Source: Siphonodentalium dalli (lineage: Eukaryota > Mollusca > Scaphopoda > Gadilida > Siphonodentaliidae). From it: DNA of 64,000 bases. The stretch lies in contig CP136063.1 in the NCBI GenBank assembly GCA_032622095.1, positions 11,947,814-12,011,813 of the forward strand, read 5' to 3'. The notes under the pieces were generated by a model that was not told the origin of the DNA, made no database searches, and saw only the letters and a list, made by a program, of their open reading frames with translations. Every line of letters begins with the position of its first letter. Position 1 is the first letter of the stretch. Position numbers and translations under genes: made by a program. This document shows, piece after piece, positions 55,483 to 64,000 of the stretch.

Positions 55483-57221
55483 CCTCTTTTAGCAATATAT
55501 TCTAATTACATTAAGGACAATCGGTTACGTGACTGTGACAATTCACTTTATTATTAATTTGTCAATTTTGTGCGCGGCGTGAACTATATTATTTACCCTT
55601 CTTCTAGAAGAGGTGCCTCGAAAAGTCGACGGGGGAATTTCATAACAGGACAAGTCGGATGTCTTTTAACAATCGCCAATTGCTTGACCACGTTGATTAT
55701 TTCATCGCTCGCGCTGAACAAACTACTGTTATTCTGGGGAAATGCGACCTGTATATATGGGCATACTACCGGAACAGCACCTATGACCTTTCATGTGTAT
55801 TCATGCGCACAACACATTTTGAATCGGTAAAAGTATGTTTTGTAGGTCACGTGACACCAACATGTGGTGTTATTTTAGCAGCAAAACAGTTTTCTGTCGT
55901 ATATATATACTACCGGAACACAGCCTATTTTACGGTTAAAAGTATGGGAAATAGGATGCGTTCTGGAAGTATATATTTCGGTGGAAAACATGATGTTCTG
56001 CTAAAATGTTGGTACCACGTGACCTAAACAACACGTTTACCGATTCGATTGATGCTGTCCACATGAATACAAATGAGAATTCATAATATTGAAATAAATT
56101 ACCATATATCACATGCCATTGTGTTTATATTGGCTGTATTCATATACATCGTCATCTCGATTACATGTGTAGTAACTAGTAAGCATGATGAAGATTGTAA
56201 TAAAATTTTGATGCCGCGATGTTCTTTCTGGGTCAAGTTTGTTTTGTCACGTGATACGCCATGCATGATGGGTACCTAATATAATTATTTAGCCGATTCG
56301 AACAACCCTTCGCGGTTGAATAAATAATAAAACAGATTATGATGGAAATCTCACATGTCTAAAAATTATACTTATCAACAACGAATAGAATATCCACATA
56401 AATATTAATTCATATCCGCAGCTTAATGATGCATACATGGAAAATGCAAGATATGTTTTTGTCACGTGACGTGGGTCATCTCTGAGTAAAAATGTTTTCA
56501 TTAAATATCTGCAGTGAATATAAATGCATATAACATATATACCAAGTTACTACTTTTATAAAGACACTGCTATCTTCCACATGGACTGTGCTATGAAATT
56601 TCATAAATGAACGTATCTTAATAGTCGAATTAATTAAAATCCCATCACACAGTTATTCCAAAACACTGAAAAAGTCACATCTCAAACAATACATGTCATA
56701 CGCATGTGAACATCACTCAGTAGCGGGGTCATATGTCATGTCAAAGGTCGCTCAAGTGTTGTCATAGTATCAGAAAACCAAGGTGCGAGAATCAAATTTG
56801 CCCCGCCTTACTTATATATATATCAGTACAACTTTTCTAAACCACATGATGTTATTCCCACACAAATGCAATTAATCGCAATTTATAAATATGTAGGATG
56901 CGGGCCGCATCACCTATTTATTGATATCTCTATATATTATCTTTATGTATATTAAGCCACGCATTAATTCATAATGCACGAAGTGTGAAACAGTGGGGAG
57001 GGGGGGTGACAGAATAGGAATTCTCGCACATCACCTAATTATTTGATATGTTTGTCTTTACGTATAACCCCCTAAAATATCTAAACCCCTGTTACGATAT
57101 CTCACCCCAAAAAAACCCTTTACTCGGCAGGATTTAAGTTTGTCTTTTATTTATTATTTATATATATATACTACCGGATCAGAACCTATTTCTTGGTTAA
57201 AAGTATCGCAAATAGGTGCTG
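55483..57221. repeat. Mixed stretch with scattered TACTACCGGAACAGCACC motifs
   Basis: Single motif copies at about 55769 (CATACTACCGGAACAGCACC), 55905 and 57168, some followed by the inverse. Between them I see no gene. The 122-codon frame at 55659-56027 overlaps the motifs and has no family. A short G run is at 56997-57007. Confidence 0.5.
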
Positions 57222-57802
57222 TTACATCATTTAGATTGATTTAAGATATACATACAGCATATACATTGACAATATTTATATCCCGTCGCTCTATATATAC
57301 TACCGGAACAGCACCTTTTTTTGGTTAAAAGTATGGGAAATAGGTGCTGTTCCGGTAGTATATATAGAGCGAAGGGATAGATATACTGTCTATATATCCT
57401 ACAAATGACTTTTAATTCAATATAAATTATGTTAATATTAGCAATAAAGTCACTATTTCGACGTCCTTCGCTATATATATACTACCGGAATAGCACCTAT
57501 TTGCCATACTTTTAACCATAAAATAGGTGCTGTTCTGGTAGTATATATAGCGAAGGACGTCGATATAGTGAGTTTATTGCTATTATTTACATCATTTATA
57601 TTGAATTAAAAGCCATTTGTAGCATATATATTGACAGTATCTCTATCCTTTCGCTATATATATACTACCGGAACAGCACCTATTTCCCATACTTTTAACC
57701 AGAAAATAGGTGCTGTTCCGGTAGTATATATAGAGCGACGGGATATAAATATTGTCAATGTATATGCTGTATGTATATCTTAAATCAATCTAAATGATGT
57801 AA
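57222..57802. repeat. 581-bp nested palindrome made of three ~80-90-bp hairpins
   Basis: The outer arms TTACATCATTTAGATTGATT (57222 on) and its inverse (to 57802) enclose a near-symmetrical sequence centred near 57512. Inside are three long hairpins (about 57286-57373, 57464-57556, 57652-57738) with arms CTATATATACTACCGGAACA, GCACCTATTT and a loop around CCATACTTTTAACCA. Confidence 0.9.
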
Positions 57803-57803
57803 A

Positions 57804-58520
57804 AACCCTGCGTGTGCTATCAATGAATGCCTTGTTATAAAGGCGTGCCTTTTTAGAAAAGCTGTAATGCTATGTTCGAGTTATATATAATGCTCGGCTA
57901 TTCACACAATTTTAGCTTTTCTGAAGATTACCTTTTATGGAATTCCGTGCATTCCTAAAAACATTTTCTGTTTATAATCCAGAATTTAGAAAAGCTAAAC
58001 TGAATTTAAAAAGTGGATAGTTAAAAGAGTGTTATTTTACACACATTGGCTTTTCTAAAATTCCCTGTTTAACCCTGCGTGTGCTATCAATGAATGCCTT
58101 GTTATAATGCTCGGCTATTCAAACAATTTTAGCTTTTCTGAGGATTACCTTTTAAGGAATTCCGTCCATTCCTAAAAACATATTCTGTTTATAATCCGGA
58201 ATTTAGAAAAGCTAAACTGAATTTAAAAAGTGGATAGTTAAAAGAGTGTTATTTTACACACATTGGCTAACATTTTCTAACATCCCCTGTTTAACCCTGC
58301 GTGTGCTATCAATGAATGCCTTGTTATAAAGGCGTGCCTTTTTAGAAAAGCTGTAATGTATAATGATGCAGTTATATATAATGCTCGGCTATTCACACAA
58401 TTTTAGCTTTTCTGAATATTACCTTTTATGGAATTCCGTGCATTCCTAAAAACATATTCTGTTTATAATCCGGAATTTAGAAAAGCTAAACTGAATTTAA
58501 AAAGTGGATAGTTAAAAGAA
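57804..58520. repeat. Tandem triplication, units of 267 and 222 bp plus a partial
   Basis: Units start AACCCTGCGTGTGCTATCAA at 57804, 58071 and 58293. The second lacks the AAGGCGTGCCTTTTTAGAAA segment. Each contains TTTAGAAAAGCTAAA and AATTTTAGCTTTTCT inverted words. No coding sequence. Confidence 0.88.
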
Positions 58521-60644
58521 CCCCTGTTTCAAATGTATTCTTCCAATTCATTCCATTCAAGCTCACGTACAATCGCCATAAACACATGCATGTATAACAA
58601 GTGTTGGTGTGATTAATTCACAGTTCATGTGTACAATTGGCCTTTATGATTAGTTAACGATATTCATCAGTGCATCGTTTGCACGTAGGCATACCACGAA
58701 GTTTTCACCAACATAAATTAAGTCTATTGACAACAAAGCAATTAACATGTTATAACATCGTTCACGTGTTGTAGTTTTACGCACTGCTCGATGTTATACT
58801 CATAACAAGCTTTGACCTATTGGTATTTAATGGTGTGAAGAGCACTAGATACTAGTTTCCACTTCATTATTGTTAATGTTATGATAATATATGCTAATAT
58901 ATACTAGTATTGCCATATTGGAACTATATATTCACGCGTCTAGGGTGCAACTGGTCGTGACACGAATAGGTGCTATTCCGGTACATAGCCTATATATGTG
59001 TACTGGTGTGAAGATTGTCTGACTTCGGTTACTTTGTGAACTAGGCAAGTTCTAAAGGTGTGAAAATCGGCTTAATCATTGATATTTTCGCTAAAATGTG
59101 ACAACTAAGTTGACTTCGAATTGCCTCTTCGAGGTCAGCTGTCGCCTGACCTCTTCATTCGCCTAGTGTTAAAGTAGAAATTGACGGTGCTGTAGTGACT
59201 ATCAAAACACTGAAACATTTACTGACACAGGATATATACAGGTGCAATTAACAAGAACTTCGATGCCAACCACTGGTGACAACAACAACAACAACATACT
59301 ATTTACATTAGCGGATTAGCAGCTGTTACTATTAGAAATAGAATGTTGACATTTGAACTGCAGTTCAGTTGACAGTGTTCTGATTGTTTCAAAGCACACA
59401 CATGTGCATTTATAACGACCCGCTCGGCGCGCGTACGCGCCCGAGCTCTGGTCGTGTATATGTAACAGGCGGGCGTGCGTACTTGTGACGTCACACATAA
59501 ATTACAGTATACCGTAAAGGAGAAATTTGTATTCACACAACATTTTCGTGAAAAAATCACGTGACTTCCGGCAGTGGTTTCACAAAATCGCGGATTCAGA
59601 TATGAAACGAATGTTCTACTTCACAATTTCTGATATGTGGCAATGGACAACTGATGTATTTATGTATTTATAAACAGTAAGTTGTTATTAATATGTCATA
59701 CATAGGTTCATATTAGATCAGTTTCATTTGTTAACAAAATGAAGGCAGTTACGGCGTAATGACGTCAACGCGTCATTTGTCTCTGCAGGCCAGAATCCAG
59801 ACATGGCTCAACGTGTCATGTCGTCTTCGCGGACAACTGACGTCACCTCACTATAGATAAGCCATATATTGATTGATGTATTGATTGTGCGTTTAATCCG
59901 TGCTCATGCAAACGTAATCTGAGTTAATTATAATATCACATCAAGTTTTACATGTAAATGCAGCGAAGTGTTGATTTTTTTTAAAGTCAGCAGCCAATAC
60001 GATGTTTACGTTTACTACTTCCCACTTCATACCAATGGTGTTCATTTATAAAGGTTTAACTATATCATAATGATTATGTAAAGCACCCGTATTCAAAAAA
60101 ATTTAATTCTTACTATTATGACGGGGTCGTTCTATATGTCTTGCATATTATCATATTAGGAGAGTATATACTGTACCCACCAGAGTAATTCACAGGAGTT
60201 TCAATGTCGACAACATCACCGTAAACAACGAACTTACGCCTCGCAGTGACCGATGGTCACATATCTACAATTACAACAACTTTACAATTACACGGACAAA
60301 TTCATCCCGTGTTTATCAATTTTCATTGAAACGTGTGGACATGAGACATTGTCATCATTTGCCATGTTATCGTCAAGTTATTACGAGTTTGCGACAATTT
60401 ACCGGGAGTACACTATTGGTTGGATATTCTTATCAAACTATGGCTGACTCACTGATATCGATACTAAGTCTGTGTCGTGATACCAGGATACAGTTTGATG
60501 CATCAAGCTTTAAAATTTCATGGAAAATGTGCGACTACAGGAGAACGTTGTCGCCAAGTCATCGCGCACAGTTATGATGGGATCTACTCATTCTGCTGGT
60601 GTCTTGGAGGTTCTAATCCCAACTAGCTGTTATTGATATATGTA
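58521..60644. other. Non-coding stretch
   Basis: No gene supported. A solitary AATAGGTGCTATTCCGGTAC motif (about 58964-58983) belongs to the hairpin family at 57.2 kb. A short CGCGCGTACGCGC stretch lies near 59427-59441. Frames at 59303-59560 and 60253-60577 have no motif. Confidence 0.4.
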
Positions 60645-61117
60645 CAGTACCAGTCGAAAGAAGTGGTATATTAAGCACACTATATTCACGCCCAATATCG
60701 CAATAATATTGCAAGTGAAAACGCTTATAAAATGTCGCTTGTGATATTATTGCAATATGTTGCGCTTAATATATCAATACATACTGCTCGCAAAATTGTG
60801 GCATTTAAATCAAATTATTGCTTCTTCTATATTGTTTATTGTATAAATAGAGACAATGTTTAGATATGTATATAATTATAGTTGTCCATGCTATATGTAC
60901 AATATATGCACAGCATTTATCTAATATAAATATAACACTATCGGGTCTGTATGAAATGTAGCGCGCTTAGTATCGAAATATTTTGCATTCTATATTGCAA
61001 TAATAAACGCGACAGATTTTTGGTAGTGTGCTATAATCACGCCATTTTCTAAATTGAGCATGCTCAATATTGCAATAAAGTTGAGCCTAAAAATACCACT
61101 TCCTCTGAATGGTACTG
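60645..61117. mobile_element. Mariner-like MITE (CAGTACCAGTC ends, TA duplication)
   Basis: CAGTACCAGTCGAAAGAAGTGGTAT at the left and the inverse-like ATACCACTTCCTCTGAATGGTACTG at the right, each next to TA (60643-60644, 61118-61119). About 473 bp, with no transposase. The interior has repeated ATATTGCAATAA words. Confidence 0.7.
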
Positions 61118-61182
61118 TATTGTCATGATGTGCGGATTCACCTGTTGAAACAAAAACTGTGACTGAACAATTTCACGCCATA

Positions 61183-61303
61183 CAGTAATGCCCAAAGTAA
61201 TTGACCACTTAACCACAGCTTGTTGCCATATTTCCGACTAAATCTTCAAAAAATACCCATAATTCTGCTGTGGTTAAGTGGTCAGTTACTTTGGGCAATA
61301 CTG
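61183..61303. mobile_element. Short mariner-like MITE (CAGTAATGCCCAAAGTAA ends)
   Basis: 121 bp, flanked by TA. The left arm CCCAAAGTAATTGACCACTT, AACCACAG pairs with CTGTGGTTAAGTGGTCAGTT, ACTTTGGGCAATACTG. Nearly the whole element is a foldback. Typical of Tc1/mariner-derived MITEs. Confidence 0.8.
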
Positions 61304-61879
61304 TATATGTTACCGGTACCAAAAAGTATGGCATTAAGATAATTTACTTTTATATGTACATAAATGTGAGTTTTAATTGAAACATGTAGCAATGTTCTTT
61401 TTTATGGCTTCAAATGGCATGCCGATTCATGGTTTAGAATGGTCAAAATTAGTATTACTCATAACTGAATAGTGATGAGTTGGCTTATCAGCTATTACTG
61501 GTATCGTGTTTTATTCACAGCCATATTTATACAGCAGTTAGCTATAGTGAAAGGCGAACACATTACATTTTCCGGATTAAATTATGGAGGCAGATTACAA
61601 GCTTGATGCTCTTCAAACTTCAAAGTTTCATAAGTATTGTATATCACTTTATGCATTGAGGATTTACAATTCATCACAACTATGATGAATTTTTCAGTTC
61701 CGAATAATACTAGTTTCGACCATTCAAAACATATGAATCGTAATGCCTACCAGGAATCATATTGTCACCATGGAAACCTGGCTAATTCTACGGTACATTA
61801 GCAAATACAGAGCAAACATTGGTGTTGACCCATGAAAAATACCATTGGTCTGACCTTTATTAGTTAATGTCTTGATATT

Positions 61880-62164
61880 AATTAAAGGGTGCTGAACCGT
61901 AAACAAATATAACGGTCTGACAGTTACTGGTTACGGTCTCCCAGTTACTTTAACGGTTTTATATCGCACAACATGCTACGGCCTGACCGTATGTTTAACG
62001 GTCAAGCGTTGGCAGCGATGCTGCGCGGTCTCAGAACGTTAAAGCGACGGTATTATACCGTGGACTATTTCTATGGTCTGACCGTAAGTTTAACGGTCAA
62101 AAGTTGGCAGCGATGCTGCGCGGTCTCAGACCGTTGAAACGACGGGATTTATTTTAACAGTGTA
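61880..62164. repeat. AACGGTCTGACCGT palindrome repeat ending AACAGTGTAT
   Basis: Multiple ACGGTCTGACCGT / TAACGGTCAA words and two copies of GTTGGCAGCGATGCTGCGCG, ending TTTTAACAGTGTAT, the inverse of ATACACTGTT seen at 53736. Non-coding. Confidence 0.65.
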
Positions 62165-62264
62165 TGTGCCATATGATGTTTATAACACAGGGCATGATTT
62201 TCTCGAGGGGTCGAAAGAGTAGGGCATCTCCAAACTAGAAAATCTCGCACTACCACCGGCACCC

Positions 62265-62430
62265 ACGAAGACGATGATCATCATGTTGATGACGACTATG
62301 ATTCTTCTCATGATGCTGGTTATTTCAATAGCGATGATGATGGTGATGACGATCATGATAGTGACGCTGGCAATGTCGACGACGGTGATGAGTATATTGA
62401 TGATCAAATAAATGGTGACAATCATGGTGA
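62265..62430. repeat. GAT/ATG-rich simple repeat
   Basis: An imperfect GATGATGATGGTGATGACGA tract lying in the intron downstream of the lectin exon (minus strand). Frames crossing it are artefacts. Confidence 0.8.
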
Positions 62431-62454
62431 TAACGATATTGAGTATACATGTAC

Positions 62455-62626
62455 CTACGTTTTATGAAATCCCAGATGTCATCACTGTCTATTATAACAA
62501 GGTCGCTATTGCTTCCATACTGTTGGCAAAAGTTCCGGGCATTAGTCCAATCAGTACCAAGCTGGCCATGAAACTGGTAGCATGCTTCACCGTGGAGAAT
62601 CCACCCAGCGTCACAGGCACCATGCA
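62455..62626 (-). CDS. C-type lectin domain exon (partial gene)
   Basis: On the minus strand an exon opens after CCATTCTGTCTTAG (acceptor, first base 62626) and encodes CDAGWILHGEACYQFHG, then WTNARNFCQQYGSNSDLVII and DSDDIWDFI. This is the start of a C-type lectin-like domain: first Cys pair, W-x-x-A-R-x-x-C and L-V-x-I-x-S. The donor is GTAGGT at 62458 or GTACAT at 62454; the choice is unclear. The rest of the domain would lie on exons to the left of the GAT-rich intron, and I could not find them. It may be a host immune or secreted lectin gene, or a fragment of one. Confidence 0.7.
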
Positions 62627-62689
62627 CTAAGACAGAATGGAAGGTAAATCATTACCTTAAACACCATTTAACATACACAAATCAAACGC

Positions 62690-63220
62690 ATATGAGTATT
62701 AAAGATGGTTTGTCTCTTTATACACATGCCCTTTATATATTAGATATGAATCGGAGACCCCTTTCCAGAAATTCTTCTATCGAATAATATTAATTATATT
62801 TCGAATATTTTCTGGTCTAAAAACGTGTGTTGTTTAGCTAACAAAAGTTGTGGCTACTGTTAACAGAGACCATAAATTATATTTTGTAAGTTTGTCACAA
62901 ATAGACTCATTATCGCTTATAACTATGGAATAAAACAATACAAACGAAAATCTGGGACATTTTACGTTCGGAGCGTATACGCGGGAACACACTACTGATC
63001 GATATCGCTATATGGTATCGCCTCAATGGTGGTGTTCTAAAAATAGAACAATAAAGTGTCCCATTTAACCATCTGATTTTATAATAAGATATTCGAAATA
63101 AAATTAATATCAATTGATAGAAACGTTTCTGGAAATGGGTATTCAATTAATATTTATTAATTTATACCCAAGAAACAATATCTTGTTATATGAAGAGATA
63201 ATACATTTCTAAAGAGATAA
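62690..63220 (-). repeat. Interspersed repeat, inverse copy of the 26.9-kb element
   Basis: Shares GAACAATAAAGTGTCCCATT and flanking segments with 26876-27355 in inverse orientation. Ends resemble AAAGATGGTTTGTCTCTTTA. A further fragment TAAAGATGGACTATCTCTTT is at 63416. No coding sequence. Confidence 0.6.
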
Positions 63221-64000
63221 TATATATGTGTGTATATATCACCGGACACAAGTATTTACAACTTCCTGGTATCGTAAGTGTATAATTAATCATCCATATA
63301 TGTGCATTATTTGATGCAATTAGTAATGCAACTGTTTAATATTAGCTAGCCAATGTATTATTCATCATCATCCATAAATGTGCATTATTTGATTCAATTG
63401 GTAATATAATTGTTTAAAGATGGACTATCTCTTTAAATAACAAATTTGAAATAGTTTCGGTGGTATACAATAATAATAGCGAATTGACGACCCCTGTCCG
63501 GAAAGGCTTGTATTAATTATACTTCCATGGTGTAACCAAGGAAGTATATTGTTTTTCTACTGGGGTCGTTTTCCGTTTATTTGGAAATACTCAGAAACTA
63601 AATGCAGTATATATAGGAACGCGAAATCTCTAGCGAATGTAGGCATCGGAGGTCTACTAAATATAATGGTATCCGGAATTCGGCGCAATGTTTTTTGACG
63701 GAGTTATGGCCCTTTTACGATTATTTTTCATTATTATTTGTTATTATACTCGACACTTTTGCAACGCCCTAATATCTGAAAGTATGGGGAGTATCGAACT
63801 GAAAGTTTGTACATATGTTGGGATCAATGAGTTCTAACCTATCGGCATACAGCGAATATTGTCCGCGTTTACCCAGCTGAGTTATCTCCCTTTATATGAA
63901 AAAATGTCACTTTACTATCTCGGAAATTATAAGGAGCAGAGCATCGAAAATTGGACCGTATGCACACCTCGATATGCCCTACTGCCCACGGGCATCAAAA
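63221..64000. other. Non-coding right end
   Basis: No gene seen. It contains a hairpin ATACTTCC...GGAAGTAT (63519-63547) that may start another interspersed repeat running out of the window, and duplicated TGTGCATTATTTGAT words at 63301-63395. Confidence 0.4.

Noticed and set aside
53999-55495. Frames with repeated IPKVHYSEGSLFRRF-like words
   Set aside because: They are translations of the 15-bp CTATTCCGAAGGTTC arrays.
55659-56027. A 122-codon ORF as a gene
   Set aside because: It overlaps the ACTACCGGAACAGCACC repeat motifs, has no family and no splice or start support.
1-64000. tRNA and rRNA genes
   Set aside because: I looked for B-box-like GGTTCGA words with matching acceptor stems and for rRNA-like blocks; hits such as 45008 and 53070 lack the surrounding cloverleaf.

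Overview
This window is eukaryotic, most likely from a marine invertebrate. It is AT-rich, it contains spliceosomal-type introns, C2H2 zinc-finger debris, a C-type lectin exon and a LINE ORF1-like reading frame, and it is packed with satellites, palindromic repeats and transposons. No prokaryotic operon, rRNA or tRNA is visible. The species cannot be named from the sequence.

The centrepiece is a full-length Polinton/Maverick virus-like transposon at 3496-19580 (16,085 bp). It has terminal inverted repeats of about 1.06-1.07 kb and a perfect 6-bp target duplication (CTCCGG). It sits inside a ~148-bp satellite array (about 10 monomers to the left, about 25 to the right), and the monomer phase is kept across the insertion. 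The rightward half carries a packaging ATPase, two small basic proteins, a chromodomain integrase, a hydrophobic-N-terminus PC4-like protein, two conserved small proteins, a capsid protein and an adenovirus-type protease. The leftward half carries a protein-primed family B DNA polymerase with a well-defined 658-bp intron, a double-PC4-domain protein and a TATA-binding-protein (TBP) homologue. An F-box-like gene lies between them on the + strand. Integrase, capsid and polymerase each carry one in-frame stop codon and no visible frameshift, so this copy is probably not autonomous although it looks young.

The most exciting observation is a virus-like transposon with its own general transcription module: a TBP keeping all four DNA-kinking phenylalanines, plus two genes with three PC4-like domains. 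TATA-like boxes lie upstream of both divergent gene blocks.

Other regions: 1-676 is a partial LINE ORF1-like gene on the minus strand. 1040-1740 is a palindromic repeat. 23.2-29.3 kb is mostly non-coding, with two small ORFs and a 48-bp minisatellite split by another repeat. 29.3-32.0 kb holds a near-perfect 1,323-bp tandem duplication. 32.9-34.5 and 42.6-43.6 kb hold ~300-bp repeats rich in TCGCAAA. 34.6-35.0 kb is a dead zinc-finger gene. 36989-42354 is a 5.4-kb DNA transposon with ~0.92-kb TIRs and a TTA target duplication; its empty site survives in a paralogous repeat at 32.25 kb, and it carries the remains of a large protein with a PIN/FEN-like nuclease motif. From 44 to 62.2 kb there are several families of inverted arrays of short palindromes, including a 581-bp nested palindrome at 57.2-57.8 kb. 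The right end holds mariner-like MITEs, a GAT-rich simple repeat and a C-type lectin exon.
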